In this document: in pieces, positions 30,472 to 38,416 of the stretch
Layout: each line of letters begins with the position of its first letter
How positions within the stretch are numbered: position 1 is the first letter of the stretch
NCBI RefSeq assembly: GCF_000730165.1
Contig: NZ_CP022110.1
Location: 2,425,501-2,489,500, forward strand
Length of the DNA: 64,000 nucleotides
Reading direction: 5' to 3'
Origin: Nitrospirillum viridazoti CBAmc
GTDB taxonomy: Bacteria > Pseudomonadota > Alphaproteobacteria > Azospirillales > Azospirillaceae
Position numbers and translations under genes: made by a program
Notes under the pieces: model-generated
Database searches by the model: none
What the model saw: the letters and a program-made list of their open reading frames with translations, nothing else
Told to the model about the DNA's origin: nothing

Positions 30472-30573
30472 GTGTGATCGGTTCAGGTGGCACCACCTGA
30501 ACCGTGAATCACACGACAAAACCAAAGCTTAGAGTCTTTCTGGCGATTCAATTTAAGTCAGAAAGTCTCTAAG
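30472..30573. terminator. Double-hairpin element between convergent genes
   Basis: Hairpin 1 (30472-30514) has an 11-bp perfect inner stem, GGTTCAGGTGG with CCACCTGAACC, and an outer 7-bp stem GTGTGAT with ATCACAC. Hairpin 2 (30528-30573) pairs CTTAGAGTCTTTCTG with CAGAAAGTCTCTAAG with one mismatch and overlaps the stop of the minus-strand gene. Together they resemble a repetitive extragenic palindrome and can end transcription from both sides. Confidence 0.7.
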
Positions 30574-31246
30574 ACCCGGTCCGGTCCCGCCGCCGCTCGC
30601 GCGATGCCGCCACCCTCAGGCCGAGGGCGCGCGGCGGCGGACGGCGGTGGGCCTCTTTCCAGCCCACCCAGCACTGGCGGACCAGCCAGCCGGCCAGCAC
30701 GGCCAGCCCCAGCACGGCGGCCACCACGATGCCCCAGACCCACAGGTCGGCCCCGTGCACGATGGTCCGCAGGCCCCTGAACACCCCGGGCTGACGCCAG
30801 AATATGACGGCGGTGGCCAGGACGATAAACAGCGGCCCCAGGAGGGGTAGCAGCGGCGCCAGCAGCAGGCTGGGCGCCTGACCATATACGATGCGCAGAG
30901 GGTGGCGCACGGTCGTCCACTCGCACGACAGCGGCAGCAGCACGGACAAGGCCAGCACCGCCAGGATGGTGGTGGGAAGGAAAGCATTCACCGCCAGAGC
31001 GGTCTGCCAGCCGGCGGGGACGACGACCAGACCGGCGGCCAGCGCCAGGATCCCCAGCGCCTCCAGCCCCAACAGGGCGAACGCGCCCCGCACCGTCCAC
31101 AGGATGCGCCCCTCCTGCCCCGGGCGGACCCGCAGCACCCGCATGCCGGCGTCCTTGTGGAAAGGCGTGTCGCGCACCACCTCGCCCGTCACATCGCCGC
31201 GCAAGGACCAGTAGAAGGCGCCGTAGTCGTCCCGGTAGAGCGGCAT
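30569..31246 (-). CDS. Hypothetical inner-membrane protein, 225 aa
   Basis: I do not recognise a family. The N-terminal 45 residues (LYRDDYGAFYWSLRGDVTGE and following) are soluble and charged. Four or so hydrophobic stretches follow, near ALLGLEALGILALAAGLVVV, LPTTILAVLALSVLLPL, LLLAPLLPLLGPLFIVLATA and LWVWGIVVAAVLGLAVLAGW. The C-terminus is basic and probably cytoplasmic. The ATG at 31246 has AGGAG about 12 bases upstream. It is minus-strand, downstream of tadA. A membrane location is well supported, a function is not. Confidence 0.75.
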   Translation of the reverse strand: MPLYRDDYGAFYWSLRGDVTGEVVRDTPFHKDAGMRVLRVRPGQEGRILWTVRGAFALLGLEALGILALAAGLVVVPAGWQTALAVNAFLPTTILAVLALSVLLPLSCEWTTVRHPLRIVYGQAPSLLLAPLLPLLGPLFIVLATAVIFWRQPGVFRGLRTIVHGADLWVWGIVVAAVLGLAVLAGWLVRQCWVGWKEAHRRPPPRALGLRVAASRERRRDRTGS

Positions 31247-31278
31247 GCGGTTCCCATCTCCTTGCTGTGGCGGCGGCG

Positions 31279-31755
31279 TCAGCGTCGTTCCTTGAAGAAA
31301 TCCTGCAACAGCGCACCCGCCCGCCGTTCCTGCAGCCCGCCATAGGTATCGGGTGCATGGTGGCAGGTGGGCTGGCTGAAGAAACGGGGGCCATGCTCCA
31401 CGGCCCCACCCTTGGGATCGTAGGCCCCGAAATAGACCCGTCGCAGGCGGGCGAAGCTGATGGCGGCGGCGCACAGGGCGCAGGGTTCCAGCGTCACATA
31501 GAGGTCCAGGCCCGGCAGGCGCGGCTGGCCCACGGCGGCGCAGGCGGCGCGGATGGCCAGCACCTCGGCGTGCGCCGTGGGGTCGGCCAGCTCCTCCGTC
31601 CGGTTGGAGGCGGCGGCCAGGACGGCACCGGTGACCGGGTCGACGATGACGGCGCCCACCGGCACCTCCCCCCGCGCGGCGGCGGACGCGGCCTCGGCGA
31701 AGGCGCGCTCCATGGGGGACGGATCGGGCTCGGTCTCAAGCGGGGACGACAGCAT
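31279..31755 (-). CDS. tadA: tRNA-specific adenosine deaminase
   Basis: Zinc enzyme that deaminates A34 to inosine in tRNA-Arg(ACG). Zinc ligands and catalytic Glu lie in TAHAEVLAI (H62, E64) and LEPCALCAAAI (C92, C95). The family segments VPVGAVIV and FGAYDPKGGAVEH are also present. With the ATG at 31755 it has 158 residues, the usual length. An ATG at 31815 overlaps the hydrolase stop as ATGA and would add 20 residues; an ATG at 31713 would start directly at the domain. The enzyme is essential in most bacteria. It is minus-strand, between the hydrolase and membrane-protein genes. Confidence 0.95.
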   Translation of the reverse strand: MLSSPLETEPDPSPMERAFAEAASAAARGEVPVGAVIVDPVTGAVLAAASNRTEELADPTAHAEVLAIRAACAAVGQPRLPGLDLYVTLEPCALCAAAISFARLRRVYFGAYDPKGGAVEHGPRFFSQPTCHHAPDTYGGLQERRAGALLQDFFKERR

Positions 31756-31811
31756 GTCCCCAGCGTGGGGCAGCGCCGCGCACGGCGTCAAGCGGGCGGG
31801 CGGCGCATCTG

Positions 31812-32723
31812 TCATCCGGCGAGAAAATCGACCAGCACGGCCGCCAATTCGTCGGGCGCCTCCTCCGGCACATAATGGCCGCAGTCCAGCACCTGGGCCC
31901 GCACGTCGGCGGCGTGGCCGCGCAGGGTATCGGCCAGCACGGTTCCCACGCCGGTCCGGGCCCCCACGGCCAGAATGGGCAGCATCAGCCCTTTCCCCGC
32001 CCGCGCCTTCGCCCGCGCCAGTTCTGCCGGCCGGAAAACCTCGCGATAATAGGCGAAGGTAGAGCGCAGGGCGCCCGGCAGGGACAGCACCCGCACGTAC
32101 TCGTCCAGGTCGGCCGGCCCGATGGCCCAGCGCCGCAGGGCCTTGGCGTTGAACAGATGGCCGAGGTAGGCGCGCTCCCGCCCCTGAATCAGCAGTTCCG
32201 GCAGGTCGTCCAGGCGGTTGAAGGCGAAGTGCCAGGTGCGGGCGTTGGCCTCGTCCGACGGTATGCCAGGCGGTGGCGGGGGCGTGATGCCCGGCAGGGC
32301 TGCATCCACCAACGCCAGGCGCCGCACATCCCCGGGCCAATCGGCGGCATAGGCTTGGCCGATCCAGGTGCCGACATCATGGCCCACCACGTCGAGGGGA
32401 CCCGCCTTCAGAAGGCCCAGGACGTCGACCAAGCCGTGCATGTCGGCCGCCGCCGTGCCCAGGTCATATCCACCCGCCGGCCGATCCGATTCGCCAAAGC
32501 CACGGGGATCCACGGCGATGACCCGCCGCCCGGCATCGGCCAGCAAGGGCATGACATGGCGCCAGGCGTACCAGCTTTGCGGCCAACCCGGGATCAGCAG
32601 CACCGGCGGCCCCTGCTGCTCGCCCTCTGGCCCACCCTCGACGTAGTGCAGGCGCACACCGTTGGCGGTCACCAGGCCGTGTCGGAAGCGTTGCCAGAAG
32701 CGATCGGCGTTGAAGGATTGCAT
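31812..32723 (-). CDS. Alpha/beta hydrolase, epoxide hydrolase-like
   Basis: A 303-residue alpha/beta hydrolase. The oxyanion region is LIPGWPQSWYAWR, the nucleophile elbow VGHDVGTW carries aspartate rather than serine, and the catalytic histidine is in DCGHYVPEEAPDEL. An aspartate nucleophile is typical of epoxide hydrolases and haloalkane/haloacetate dehalogenases. The cap domain contains two tyrosines (YVRVLSL and FAYYREVF) compatible with epoxide hydrolase. It lies just downstream of a TetR gene, and a palindrome shared with that gene's own promoter sits 20 bp upstream, so induction by a substrate-sensing TetR protein is likely. Confidence 0.85.
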   Translation of the reverse strand: MQSFNADRFWQRFRHGLVTANGVRLHYVEGGPEGEQQGPPVLLIPGWPQSWYAWRHVMPLLADAGRRVIAVDPRGFGESDRPAGGYDLGTAAADMHGLVDVLGLLKAGPLDVVGHDVGTWIGQAYAADWPGDVRRLALVDAALPGITPPPPPGIPSDEANARTWHFAFNRLDDLPELLIQGRERAYLGHLFNAKALRRWAIGPADLDEYVRVLSLPGALRSTFAYYREVFRPAELARAKARAGKGLMLPILAVGARTGVGTVLADTLRGHAADVRAQVLDCGHYVPEEAPDELAAVLVDFLAG

Positions 32724-32742
32724 GGGGGTATTTCCTTTTTCG

Positions 32743-32757
32743 GGAATGATCGTTTCC
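32743..32757. promoter_or_regulatory. Palindromic TetR-type operator 1 (before the hydrolase)
   Basis: GGAATGATCGTTTCC is a GGAA-N7-TTCC palindrome around GATC, 20 bp upstream of the hydrolase start. Its mate, GGAACGATCATTTCC, lies upstream of the TetR gene. The shared pattern GGGAAYGATCRTTTCC and the positions indicate one regulator controlling both. Confidence 0.7.
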
Positions 32758-32798
32758 TAATTTGGTGCCGTCAATGCGGCAACGATGGCGGGCCGCCT

Positions 32799-33413
32799 TC
32801 AATCCAGCAGTCTCAGAGCGTTGTCCGCCAGGGGTGCCATTTCCGCGCGGTCCCGCCCCGTCTTGCCGACGACGCGCATCCCCTGCAGCACGCACAGCAG
32901 CAGCCGGGCGGTGACCATGGGATCAAGATGCGGGGCGATGGTGCCATCGGCCTGTCCTTCGGCGACAAGGTCGGCCAGCCGCCCCTCGTTCAGGTGCAGC
33001 ACCCCGGTCACCCGGGCCGCGATTTCCGGATCGGCGGTGGCGAGGTCCACGGCGCCGGCCACCACCAGGCACCCCCGGCGGCCGTCCGCCCCATAGCTGC
33101 TGCCGGCATAGAAATCCAATACCGCCTTGATCTTGGCCCGCCCAGTGGGAGCGCCCTCCAACACGGCGCGCAACCGATCGGTCCGCAAGGCCACGTAGCG
33201 GTCGAAGGCGGCCAGGAACAGGCCGCGCTTGTCGGTGAAGGCTTTGTACAGGCTGCCGGCGGTCAGGCCCAAGGCTCGGGTCAGGTCACTGATGGCAGCA
33301 CCCTGATAGCCGCGCTCACTGAACACCGCGATGGCGCGGTCCAACGCCAGGTCGGTGTCGAATTCGCGCGGGCGGCCGGGGCCAGGACGGCGGGGAGAGG
33401 ATGGGGCGGTCAT
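32799..33413 (-). CDS. TetR-family transcriptional regulator
   Basis: A 204-residue repressor-type regulator. The N-terminal helix-turn-helix spans about residues 18-62 (REFDTDLALDRAIAVFSERG, then ISDLTRALGLTAGSLYKAF and DKRGLFLAAFDRY). The C-terminal ligand domain includes GRRGCLVVAGAVDLA, a segment common in the YxaF/AcuR-like TetR group. The ATG at 33413 begins just before the HTH; longer frames overlap the RluB-like gene. It is upstream of the hydrolase on the same strand, and both have matching operators. It is probably autoregulated. Confidence 0.9.
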   Translation of the reverse strand: MTAPSSPRRPGPGRPREFDTDLALDRAIAVFSERGYQGAAISDLTRALGLTAGSLYKAFTDKRGLFLAAFDRYVALRTDRLRAVLEGAPTGRAKIKAVLDFYAGSSYGADGRRGCLVVAGAVDLATADPEIAARVTGVLHLNEGRLADLVAEGQADGTIAPHLDPMVTARLLLCVLQGMRVVGKTGRDRAEMAPLADNALRLLD

Positions 33414-33426
33414 GGCGGCATAATAG

Positions 33427-33441
33427 GGAACGATCATTTCC
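33427..33441. promoter_or_regulatory. Palindromic TetR-type operator 2 (before tetR)
   Basis: GGAACGATCATTTCC lies 14 bp upstream of the TetR start codon. It mirrors operator 1 almost base for base, with swapped C/T and A/G at symmetric positions. This is strong support for autoregulation. Confidence 0.7.
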
Positions 33442-33540
33442 GAATCAAGCGCAGCCATGCCCCAGGCGAGGCCCCCATCGGCTTGGGCCGGCGCCGTCTG
33501 GCGCTTGGCAAGGCGGCTGGGCGCGCATACAGTCCGCCCC

Positions 33541-34902
33541 ATGTCCGATACCAAATCCCCCGAGAAGTCCGGCGCCCCCAAAGACGGTGAGCGTATCGCC
33601 AAGCGGCTGGCGCGTGCCGGCCTGTGCTCACGCCGCGATGCCGAGCGCTGGATCGCTGACGGCCGCGTGGCCGTGAACGGCCAGGTGCTGACCTCGCCCG
33701 GCGTGAACGTGCGGCCCGGCGATCGCATCGTCGTCGACGGCCAGATGCTGCCCGAGCAGGAGCCGACGCGCGTCTGGCGCTATCACAAGCCCGCCGGCCT
33801 GGTGACCACGGCCCGTGACGAACTGGCCCGCGCGACGGTGTTCGACCGCCTGCCCGACGGCATGCCCCGCGTCATCTCCGTTGGCCGGCTGGACCTGAAC
33901 ACCGAGGGCCTGCTGCTGCTGACCAACGATGGGGAACTGGCCCGGCACCTGGAGCTGCCATCCACCGCCTGGCCCCGCCGCTACCGCGTGCGCGTGCACG
34001 GGACGCCGGATACCGCCAAGCTGGCCAAGCTGGCGGAGGGCATCTTCGTCGACGGTATCGAGTACGGCCCCATCGAGGCCGTGCTGGATCGGGAGCAAGG
34101 CAGCAACGCCTGGCTGACCATGACCCTGCGCGAAGGCAAGAACCGTGAGATCCGCAAGGTGCTGGAGCACCTGGGCCTGACAGTGAACCGGCTCATCCGC
34201 GTCGCCTACGGCCCGTTCCAGCTGGGCAAGCTGGAAAAGGGGGAGGTGGAGGAAGTGCCGCGCCGCGTGCTGCGCGACCAGCTGCCCCAGTTCTTCCCCA
34301 AGGAAAGCGCCCAGGACCGCAAGGAGGCGCGCGGCAAGATGGCGGCCGAGGCGCCGGCGCTGCGCTTCGACAAGGCGCCCAAGGCCGCACCCGCTACCAA
34401 GGCGGCACCGGCAAAGACCGCCCCGGCCCGCACCCGCCGCGAAGACGGGGTGGAGGCCCCCCGCCCCGCCCGCACACCGGCCCGAGCCACATCCCGATCC
34501 GCTGAACGCCCGTCAGCACCGGCCGATGCCGCCACCCGCGCCAAGCGCCCGCCTTCCACCGGCGACAGCGCGGCCGACAAGGCACGCGCGCTGGCCCTCG
34601 CCCTGGACCGGGCGCTGGACGGCACGCCCGACGATGAGGACGATGCCCCCGCCCGCCGCCCGCGCAAGGCGGCGGTGGCGCGCAACGCCCCCAGCCTGGG
34701 TGAGCGCGTCGACAGCCGGACCCCGAAGCGGGATGGCGCCAAGCGCGGCGAGCCCAAGCGGGGTGAGGCCAAGACCGCGCCCCCGCGCGCAGGTAAGCCA
34801 ACGCCTAAAGCGGCTTCCGCCAAATCCGCCAGCCCCAAATCTGCTGGCTCCAAGCCCGCACGCCCAACGGGCAAGCCGGCGCCCAAGGGCAAGAAGACCT
34901 GA
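33541..34902 (+). CDS. rluB: RsuA/RluB-family pseudouridine synthase with long basic tail
   Basis: Converts a specific uridine of large-subunit rRNA to pseudouridine. An S4 RNA-binding domain covers about residues 18-65 (RIAKRLARAGLCSRRDAERW). The catalytic aspartate is D118 in VGRLDLNTEGLLLLTNDG, and the end of the core is LREGKNREIRKVLEHLGLTV. The family core ends near residue 255. About 200 more residues, rich in Ala, Lys, Arg and Pro, follow and look disordered. RluB is more likely than RluE or RsuA because of the S4 domain and tail. The ATG at 33541 fits the S4 domain. rsmD overlaps the stop by one base. Confidence 0.92.
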   Translation: MSDTKSPEKSGAPKDGERIAKRLARAGLCSRRDAERWIADGRVAVNGQVLTSPGVNVRPGDRIVVDGQMLPEQEPTRVWRYHKPAGLVTTARDELARATVFDRLPDGMPRVISVGRLDLNTEGLLLLTNDGELARHLELPSTAWPRRYRVRVHGTPDTAKLAKLAEGIFVDGIEYGPIEAVLDREQGSNAWLTMTLREGKNREIRKVLEHLGLTVNRLIRVAYGPFQLGKLEKGEVEEVPRRVLRDQLPQFFPKESAQDRKEARGKMAAEAPALRFDKAPKAAPATKAAPAKTAPARTRREDGVEAPRPARTPARATSRSAERPSAPADAATRAKRPPSTGDSAADKARALALALDRALDGTPDDEDDAPARRPRKAAVARNAPSLGERVDSRTPKRDGAKRGEPKRGEAKTAPPRAGKPTPKAASAKSASPKSAGSKPARPTGKPAPKGKKT

Positions 34903-35465
34903 TGCGCATCGTCGGCGGACGGCATCGCGGGCGGACCCTGGCGGCCCCCGGCGGCCGGGACGTGCGGCCCACCAGCGACCGCACGCGCCAGGCCCTATTC
35001 AACATCCTGGAGCATGGCGATTTCTTCGCCGATGAAGGTCCGACGCTGGAGGGCCGGGTGGTGCTGGACGCCTTCTGCGGCACCGGCGCTCTGGGCCTGG
35101 AGGCGCTGTCGCGCGGGGCGGAAGCCGCCCTGTTCCTGGACGTCAGCCGCGCTTCGCTGGACCTGGCCCGCACCAATGCCGCCACGCTGAAGGAAACCGG
35201 CCGCTGCCACTTCATCCAGGGCGACGCGACCAAGGCACCAATCGCCAGGCAGGCCGCCGGCCTGGCCTTCCTGGACCCGCCCTATGGCCAGGGGTTGGCG
35301 CCGCGCGCGCTGGAAAGCCTGGTGGTTGGCGGCTGGCTGGCGCTGGAAGCCCTGTGCGTGGTGGAGATCGGCGGCGACGATCCTTTCGAGGCCCCGCCGG
35401 GCTTTGAGACTTTGGATGAGCGCCGCTATGGCGACACGCGCGTGCTGTTCCTCAAACGGGGCTGA
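34902..35465 (+). CDS. rsmD: 16S rRNA (guanine966-N2)-methyltransferase
   Basis: Methylates G966 of 16S rRNA. The 187-residue protein begins MRIVGGRHRGRTLAAPGG with VRPTSDRTRQALFNILEH. The SAM-binding motif is LDAFCGTGALGLEALSRGA and the catalytic motif is LDPPYGQGL. Its ATG shares a base with the stop of the pseudouridine synthase gene (TGATG), so the two rRNA-modification enzymes are co-translated. Confidence 0.96.
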   Translation: MRIVGGRHRGRTLAAPGGRDVRPTSDRTRQALFNILEHGDFFADEGPTLEGRVVLDAFCGTGALGLEALSRGAEAALFLDVSRASLDLARTNAATLKETGRCHFIQGDATKAPIARQAAGLAFLDPPYGQGLAPRALESLVVGGWLALEALCVVEIGGDDPFEAPPGFETLDERRYGDTRVLFLKRG

Positions 35466-35477
35466 GCTTAACCGCCC

Positions 35478-36086
35478 TCACGAGGCCGCCACCCGTTCCA
35501 CCAGCCCTTCCAGGTTGCGGTCGCGGATGCCCAGCTCGTGCAGGTGCTGGACGGTGTTGACCAGATAGTCGACGTTGCGCCCGCTTTCCCCCACGCCCTG
35601 GCGGATCAGGCCGGCCAGTTCCTCCGGCGGCAGGCGCCCGCAATATTGCTCATGCCCGCGCAGCACGGTGAAAGCCACGGTGGGCACCTTCATCCCATTG
35701 TCCAGCGTGGCGGTCAGCAGGCGCGGCTCATAGACCGCGTTCTGCATCTCCCGCGCCCATAGATAGTCCAGCACCCCCGCCGCCTCGGCCGCCGCCACGC
35801 GGTAGGCAACGCCCCGGCAGGCTCCCCCCCGGTCCAGTCCCAGGACGGCGCCCGGACAGGCGCGGGTGCCGCGATGACGGAAGGAATAGACGCTGAACCC
35901 CCGGTGCCAGCCCCGCACCGTGGCCAGCCGCCGCTCCACGAAGGGGAAACCCGGATTCCACATGAGGGAGCCGTAACCGAAGACCCAGACATCGTCACCG
36001 GCGGCGACGCCGATGGCACGGTAGGGGGCGGCGATTTCAGGGGCGGATGGGGACAAGCGCGGCATGCCAGGCAGGGGAACGACCAT
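35478..36086 (-). CDS. Gamma-glutamylcyclotransferase (ChaC-like)
   Basis: Enzyme that splits gamma-glutamyl compounds, typically glutathione, into 5-oxoproline and the remaining peptide. The 202-residue protein has the binding motif VFGYGSLMWNPGF, then RGWHRGFSVYSFRHRG, and a catalytic glutamate in the WAREMQNAVYEP segment. ChaC proteins act on glutathione; that is the likely substrate. The ATG at 36086 was used; an ATG at 36065 is also possible. It is convergent with rsmD, with only 12 bp between stops. Confidence 0.9.
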   Translation of the reverse strand: MVVPLPGMPRLSPSAPEIAAPYRAIGVAAGDDVWVFGYGSLMWNPGFPFVERRLATVRGWHRGFSVYSFRHRGTRACPGAVLGLDRGGACRGVAYRVAAAEAAGVLDYLWAREMQNAVYEPRLLTATLDNGMKVPTVAFTVLRGHEQYCGRLPPEELAGLIRQGVGESGRNVDYLVNTVQHLHELGIRDRNLEGLVERVAAS

Positions 36087-36277
36087 GATGCCCCGACCCT
36101 GGACGGCTTCCCCGCCGCCGTCAACCGTCGGTAAGCCGATTGGCGCTGGCATTCCGGGCGGCTGATCCCGATCTAAGACTGAAGTCCGGCGCGACGGCAC
36201 CGCGCTTGCCAAGCCCATCCGGGCGTGGCCTCATCGCCCCGGCGTCCATGCCCGGCCGCCGCCTTTCGGAATTTCCC

Positions 36278-37357
36278 ATGCGTGTCCGCCCCCTGACCCT
36301 CGTCTTGTTCCTGGTGCTGGTGCTGGTGACTGGCTATGCCGTGTGGTGGCACCGCATGGCGACCCGCCTGCTGGGCCTGCTGGAGCACAATACCGAGCTG
36401 GCGCGGGCGGCGGGCGCCAGCATCACCTATCAGCCGCCCACGCTGGGCGGCTTTCCCCTGGGCATTTCCATCACCGCCACCGACGTGAAGGTCGCGAAGC
36501 CGGACGGGCTGAGCTGGTCGGCCGAGACGGTCAAGGCCTCCGCGCCCATCTGGCGCCTAGACCAGGTGGTGCTGACCCTGGCCAAGGGCGGCCACGCCAC
36601 CCTGCCGCATGAGGGCGGGCGGCCGGCGCTGGAGGCCACCGCCACCATCGCCGGCGGCCGCGTCACCCTGGATCTGCCCACCGGCACCCCCCGCTCGGTG
36701 CAGGTGAACCTGAACCATGCCACCCTGGTCGCCGCCGCCCTGCCCGCGCCGGAGGGTGCCCCGGCGGACGCGCCACCGGCAAGCCTGGTGCCGGCCGGCA
36801 GCTACCCCATCGAGAATTTGTCCGTCACGGTGGAACGGCCGCTGACGCCGCCGACGGACCACACCGGCACGGGCCTGGCCCTGCATGTGGACGTCACCAA
36901 CATGACCGTGCCGCCGGTGCGCAGCCTGGGCACGACGGTGCAGCGCCTGATCCTGGCGGCACGGGTGCAGGGACCCGTGCCGGCCGCGCCCACGGTGGAC
37001 GCGGTGACCCCCTGGTCCAAGGATGGCGGCACGGTGGAGGTGGACAGCCTGAAGCTGGATTGGGGCGACCTGCACATGGGGGCCAACGCAACCCTGGCGC
37101 TGGACGCCAACCTGCAGCCCCAAGGGTCGGGCACGGCGGAACTGTCGGGCCTGGACAACCTGGTGGATGCGCTGCACGATGGCGGCAGCCTGCGCGGCAA
37201 CGCCGCAACCTGGGCGCACCTGGGCGTCGCCCTGCTGGCCAAGCCCAAGGCCAACGGCGGCGCCCCCACGCTGAAGCTACCCATCACGATGCAGGACCAT
37301 AAGCTGCAGGTGGGGCCGCTGACCGTGGCCCACTACCCCGACATCGCCTGGCGCTGA
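36278..37357 (+). CDS. DUF2125 family protein
   Basis: A 359-residue envelope protein anchored or exported through a hydrophobic N-terminus (LTLVLFLVLVLVTGYAVWW). The mature part contains the family-typical GFPLGISITATDVKV segment and a long beta-rich region resembling lipid-transfer-type AsmA-like domains, ending PLTVAHYPDIAWR. DUF2125 is almost confined to alphaproteobacteria and its function is unknown. The ATG at 36278 places the membrane segment at the N-terminus. It is divergent from the ChaC-like gene and followed by a dispersed repeat. Confidence 0.85.
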   Translation: MRVRPLTLVLFLVLVLVTGYAVWWHRMATRLLGLLEHNTELARAAGASITYQPPTLGGFPLGISITATDVKVAKPDGLSWSAETVKASAPIWRLDQVVLTLAKGGHATLPHEGGRPALEATATIAGGRVTLDLPTGTPRSVQVNLNHATLVAAALPAPEGAPADAPPASLVPAGSYPIENLSVTVERPLTPPTDHTGTGLALHVDVTNMTVPPVRSLGTTVQRLILAARVQGPVPAAPTVDAVTPWSKDGGTVEVDSLKLDWGDLHMGANATLALDANLQPQGSGTAELSGLDNLVDALHDGGSLRGNAATWAHLGVALLAKPKANGGAPTLKLPITMQDHKLQVGPLTVAHYPDIAWR

Positions 37358-37429
37358 GATGGCCGAATAAGGGCAACGGCTTCAAACCTGAGCGCGGCTA
37401 CCCACCGGTTGAAACGGAGCGAAGCGACA

Positions 37430-37513
37430 AGGACGCGACGGCGTCCGCCGCAGCGAGCACCGAAGGGCGCAACGAGGATAGGCAAGGGGCGGATGCCCCG
37501 CCGGCGCTTGAGG
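37430..37513 (-). repeat. Dispersed intergenic repeat, copy A
   Basis: Read on the minus strand, this 84-bp element matches copy B (47819-47903) along nearly its whole length. The shared sequence begins CCTCAARCGCCGG, includes TGCGCCCTTCGGTGCTCGCT and ends near GTCGCGTCC. A hairpin GGGGC-GGAT-GCCCC occupies 37486-37499 on the plus strand. It lies between the convergent 3' ends of the DUF2125 gene and tyrA. Confidence 0.8.
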
Positions 37514-37525
37514 CAAACGAACCGA

Positions 37526-38416
37526 TCAAGCCTGCTTGGCGTCGATGATGGAGCGGCGAATGGCGCGGGTGCGGGTGAACAGGTCGAACAGCTTGTCCCC
37601 TTCCCCCCAGCGGATGGCGCGCTGCAGGGCCGTCAGATCCTCGGTGAAACGCTGGATCATCTCCAGCACCGCCTCGCGGTTGTTCAGGAAGATATCGCGC
37701 CACATGACGGGGTCCGACGCCGCGATGCGGGTGAAGTCGCGGAAACCGGTGGCCGAGAAGCGGATGACCTCCGACTTCGTCGTCTCCTCCAAATCCGTGG
37801 CCGTGCCGACGATGGTGTAGGCGATCAGGTGCGGCAGGTGGCTGGTGATGGCCAGCACCTGGTCATGGTGGCTGGCGTCCATGACCTCGATCTGCGAGCC
37901 GCAGGCCGCCCACAGCCGGCCCAGCCGGTCGACCGCCGCCGTGTCCGTGCCGGGGGGCGGCGTCAGGATCAGCCAGCGGCCGCGGAACAGCTCCTTGAAG
38001 CCGGCGTCGGGGCCGGAGTGCTCGGTCCCGGCCAGAGGATGGCCGGGCACGAAGTGCACGCCGTCCGGCACGTGGGGGGACACGTCGCGCACCACCGCCT
38101 GCTTGACGGAGCCCACGTCGCTGAGCGTGCTGCCCGGCGCCAAGTGTGGGCCGATCAAGGCCGCCACGTCGGCATAGGCGCCCACCGGCGTGCAGAGGAT
38201 GACCAGGTCGGCACCGGCCACGGCCAGGGTGGCGTCGCTTTCCACCCGGTCGGCGATGCCCAACTCCGCCACGCGGGCGCAGACGGCGTCGGACCGGTCG
38301 CAGGCCACCACCTCGGCCGCCAGGGAACGGTCGGCCATCAGGCAGCGCAGCAGGGAGGAGCCGATAAGGCCCAGGCCGATGATGCAGACGCGATGGTAGA
38401 GAGGCGTATCGGTCAT
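37526..38416 (-). CDS. tyrA: Prephenate/arogenate dehydrogenase
   Basis: Oxidative decarboxylase of the tyrosine branch. The 296-residue protein has the NAD-binding GLGLIGSS (residues 14-21), the conserved DVGSVKQAVV and the substrate-binding FVPGHPLAGTEHSGPDAGF. Later segments include SHLPHLIAYTIVGTA and RFSATGFRDFTRIAASDP. There is no ACT domain. The ATG overlaps the hisC stop as ATGA. The order chorismate mutase - hisC - tyrA suggests the aminotransferase serves phenylalanine/tyrosine as well as histidine synthesis. Confidence 0.95.
   Translation of the reverse strand: MTDTPLYHRVCIIGLGLIGSSLLRCLMADRSLAAEVVACDRSDAVCARVAELGIADRVESDATLAVAGADLVILCTPVGAYADVAALIGPHLAPGSTLSDVGSVKQAVVRDVSPHVPDGVHFVPGHPLAGTEHSGPDAGFKELFRGRWLILTPPPGTDTAAVDRLGRLWAACGSQIEVMDASHHDQVLAITSHLPHLIAYTIVGTATDLEETTKSEVIRFSATGFRDFTRIAASDPVMWRDIFLNNREAVLEMIQRFTEDLTALQRAIRWGEGDKLFDLFTRTRAIRRSIIDAKQA

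Noticed and set aside
31875-33590. 571-codon plus-strand frame opposite the hydrolase and TetR genes
   Set aside because: Shadow; the minus-strand genes have motifs and matched operators.
37398-37703. 101-codon minus-strand frame over repeat copy A and the tyrA end
   Set aside because: It arises from the dispersed repeat plus an alternative frame of tyrA; the shared peptide with copy B reflects DNA identity, not a gene.
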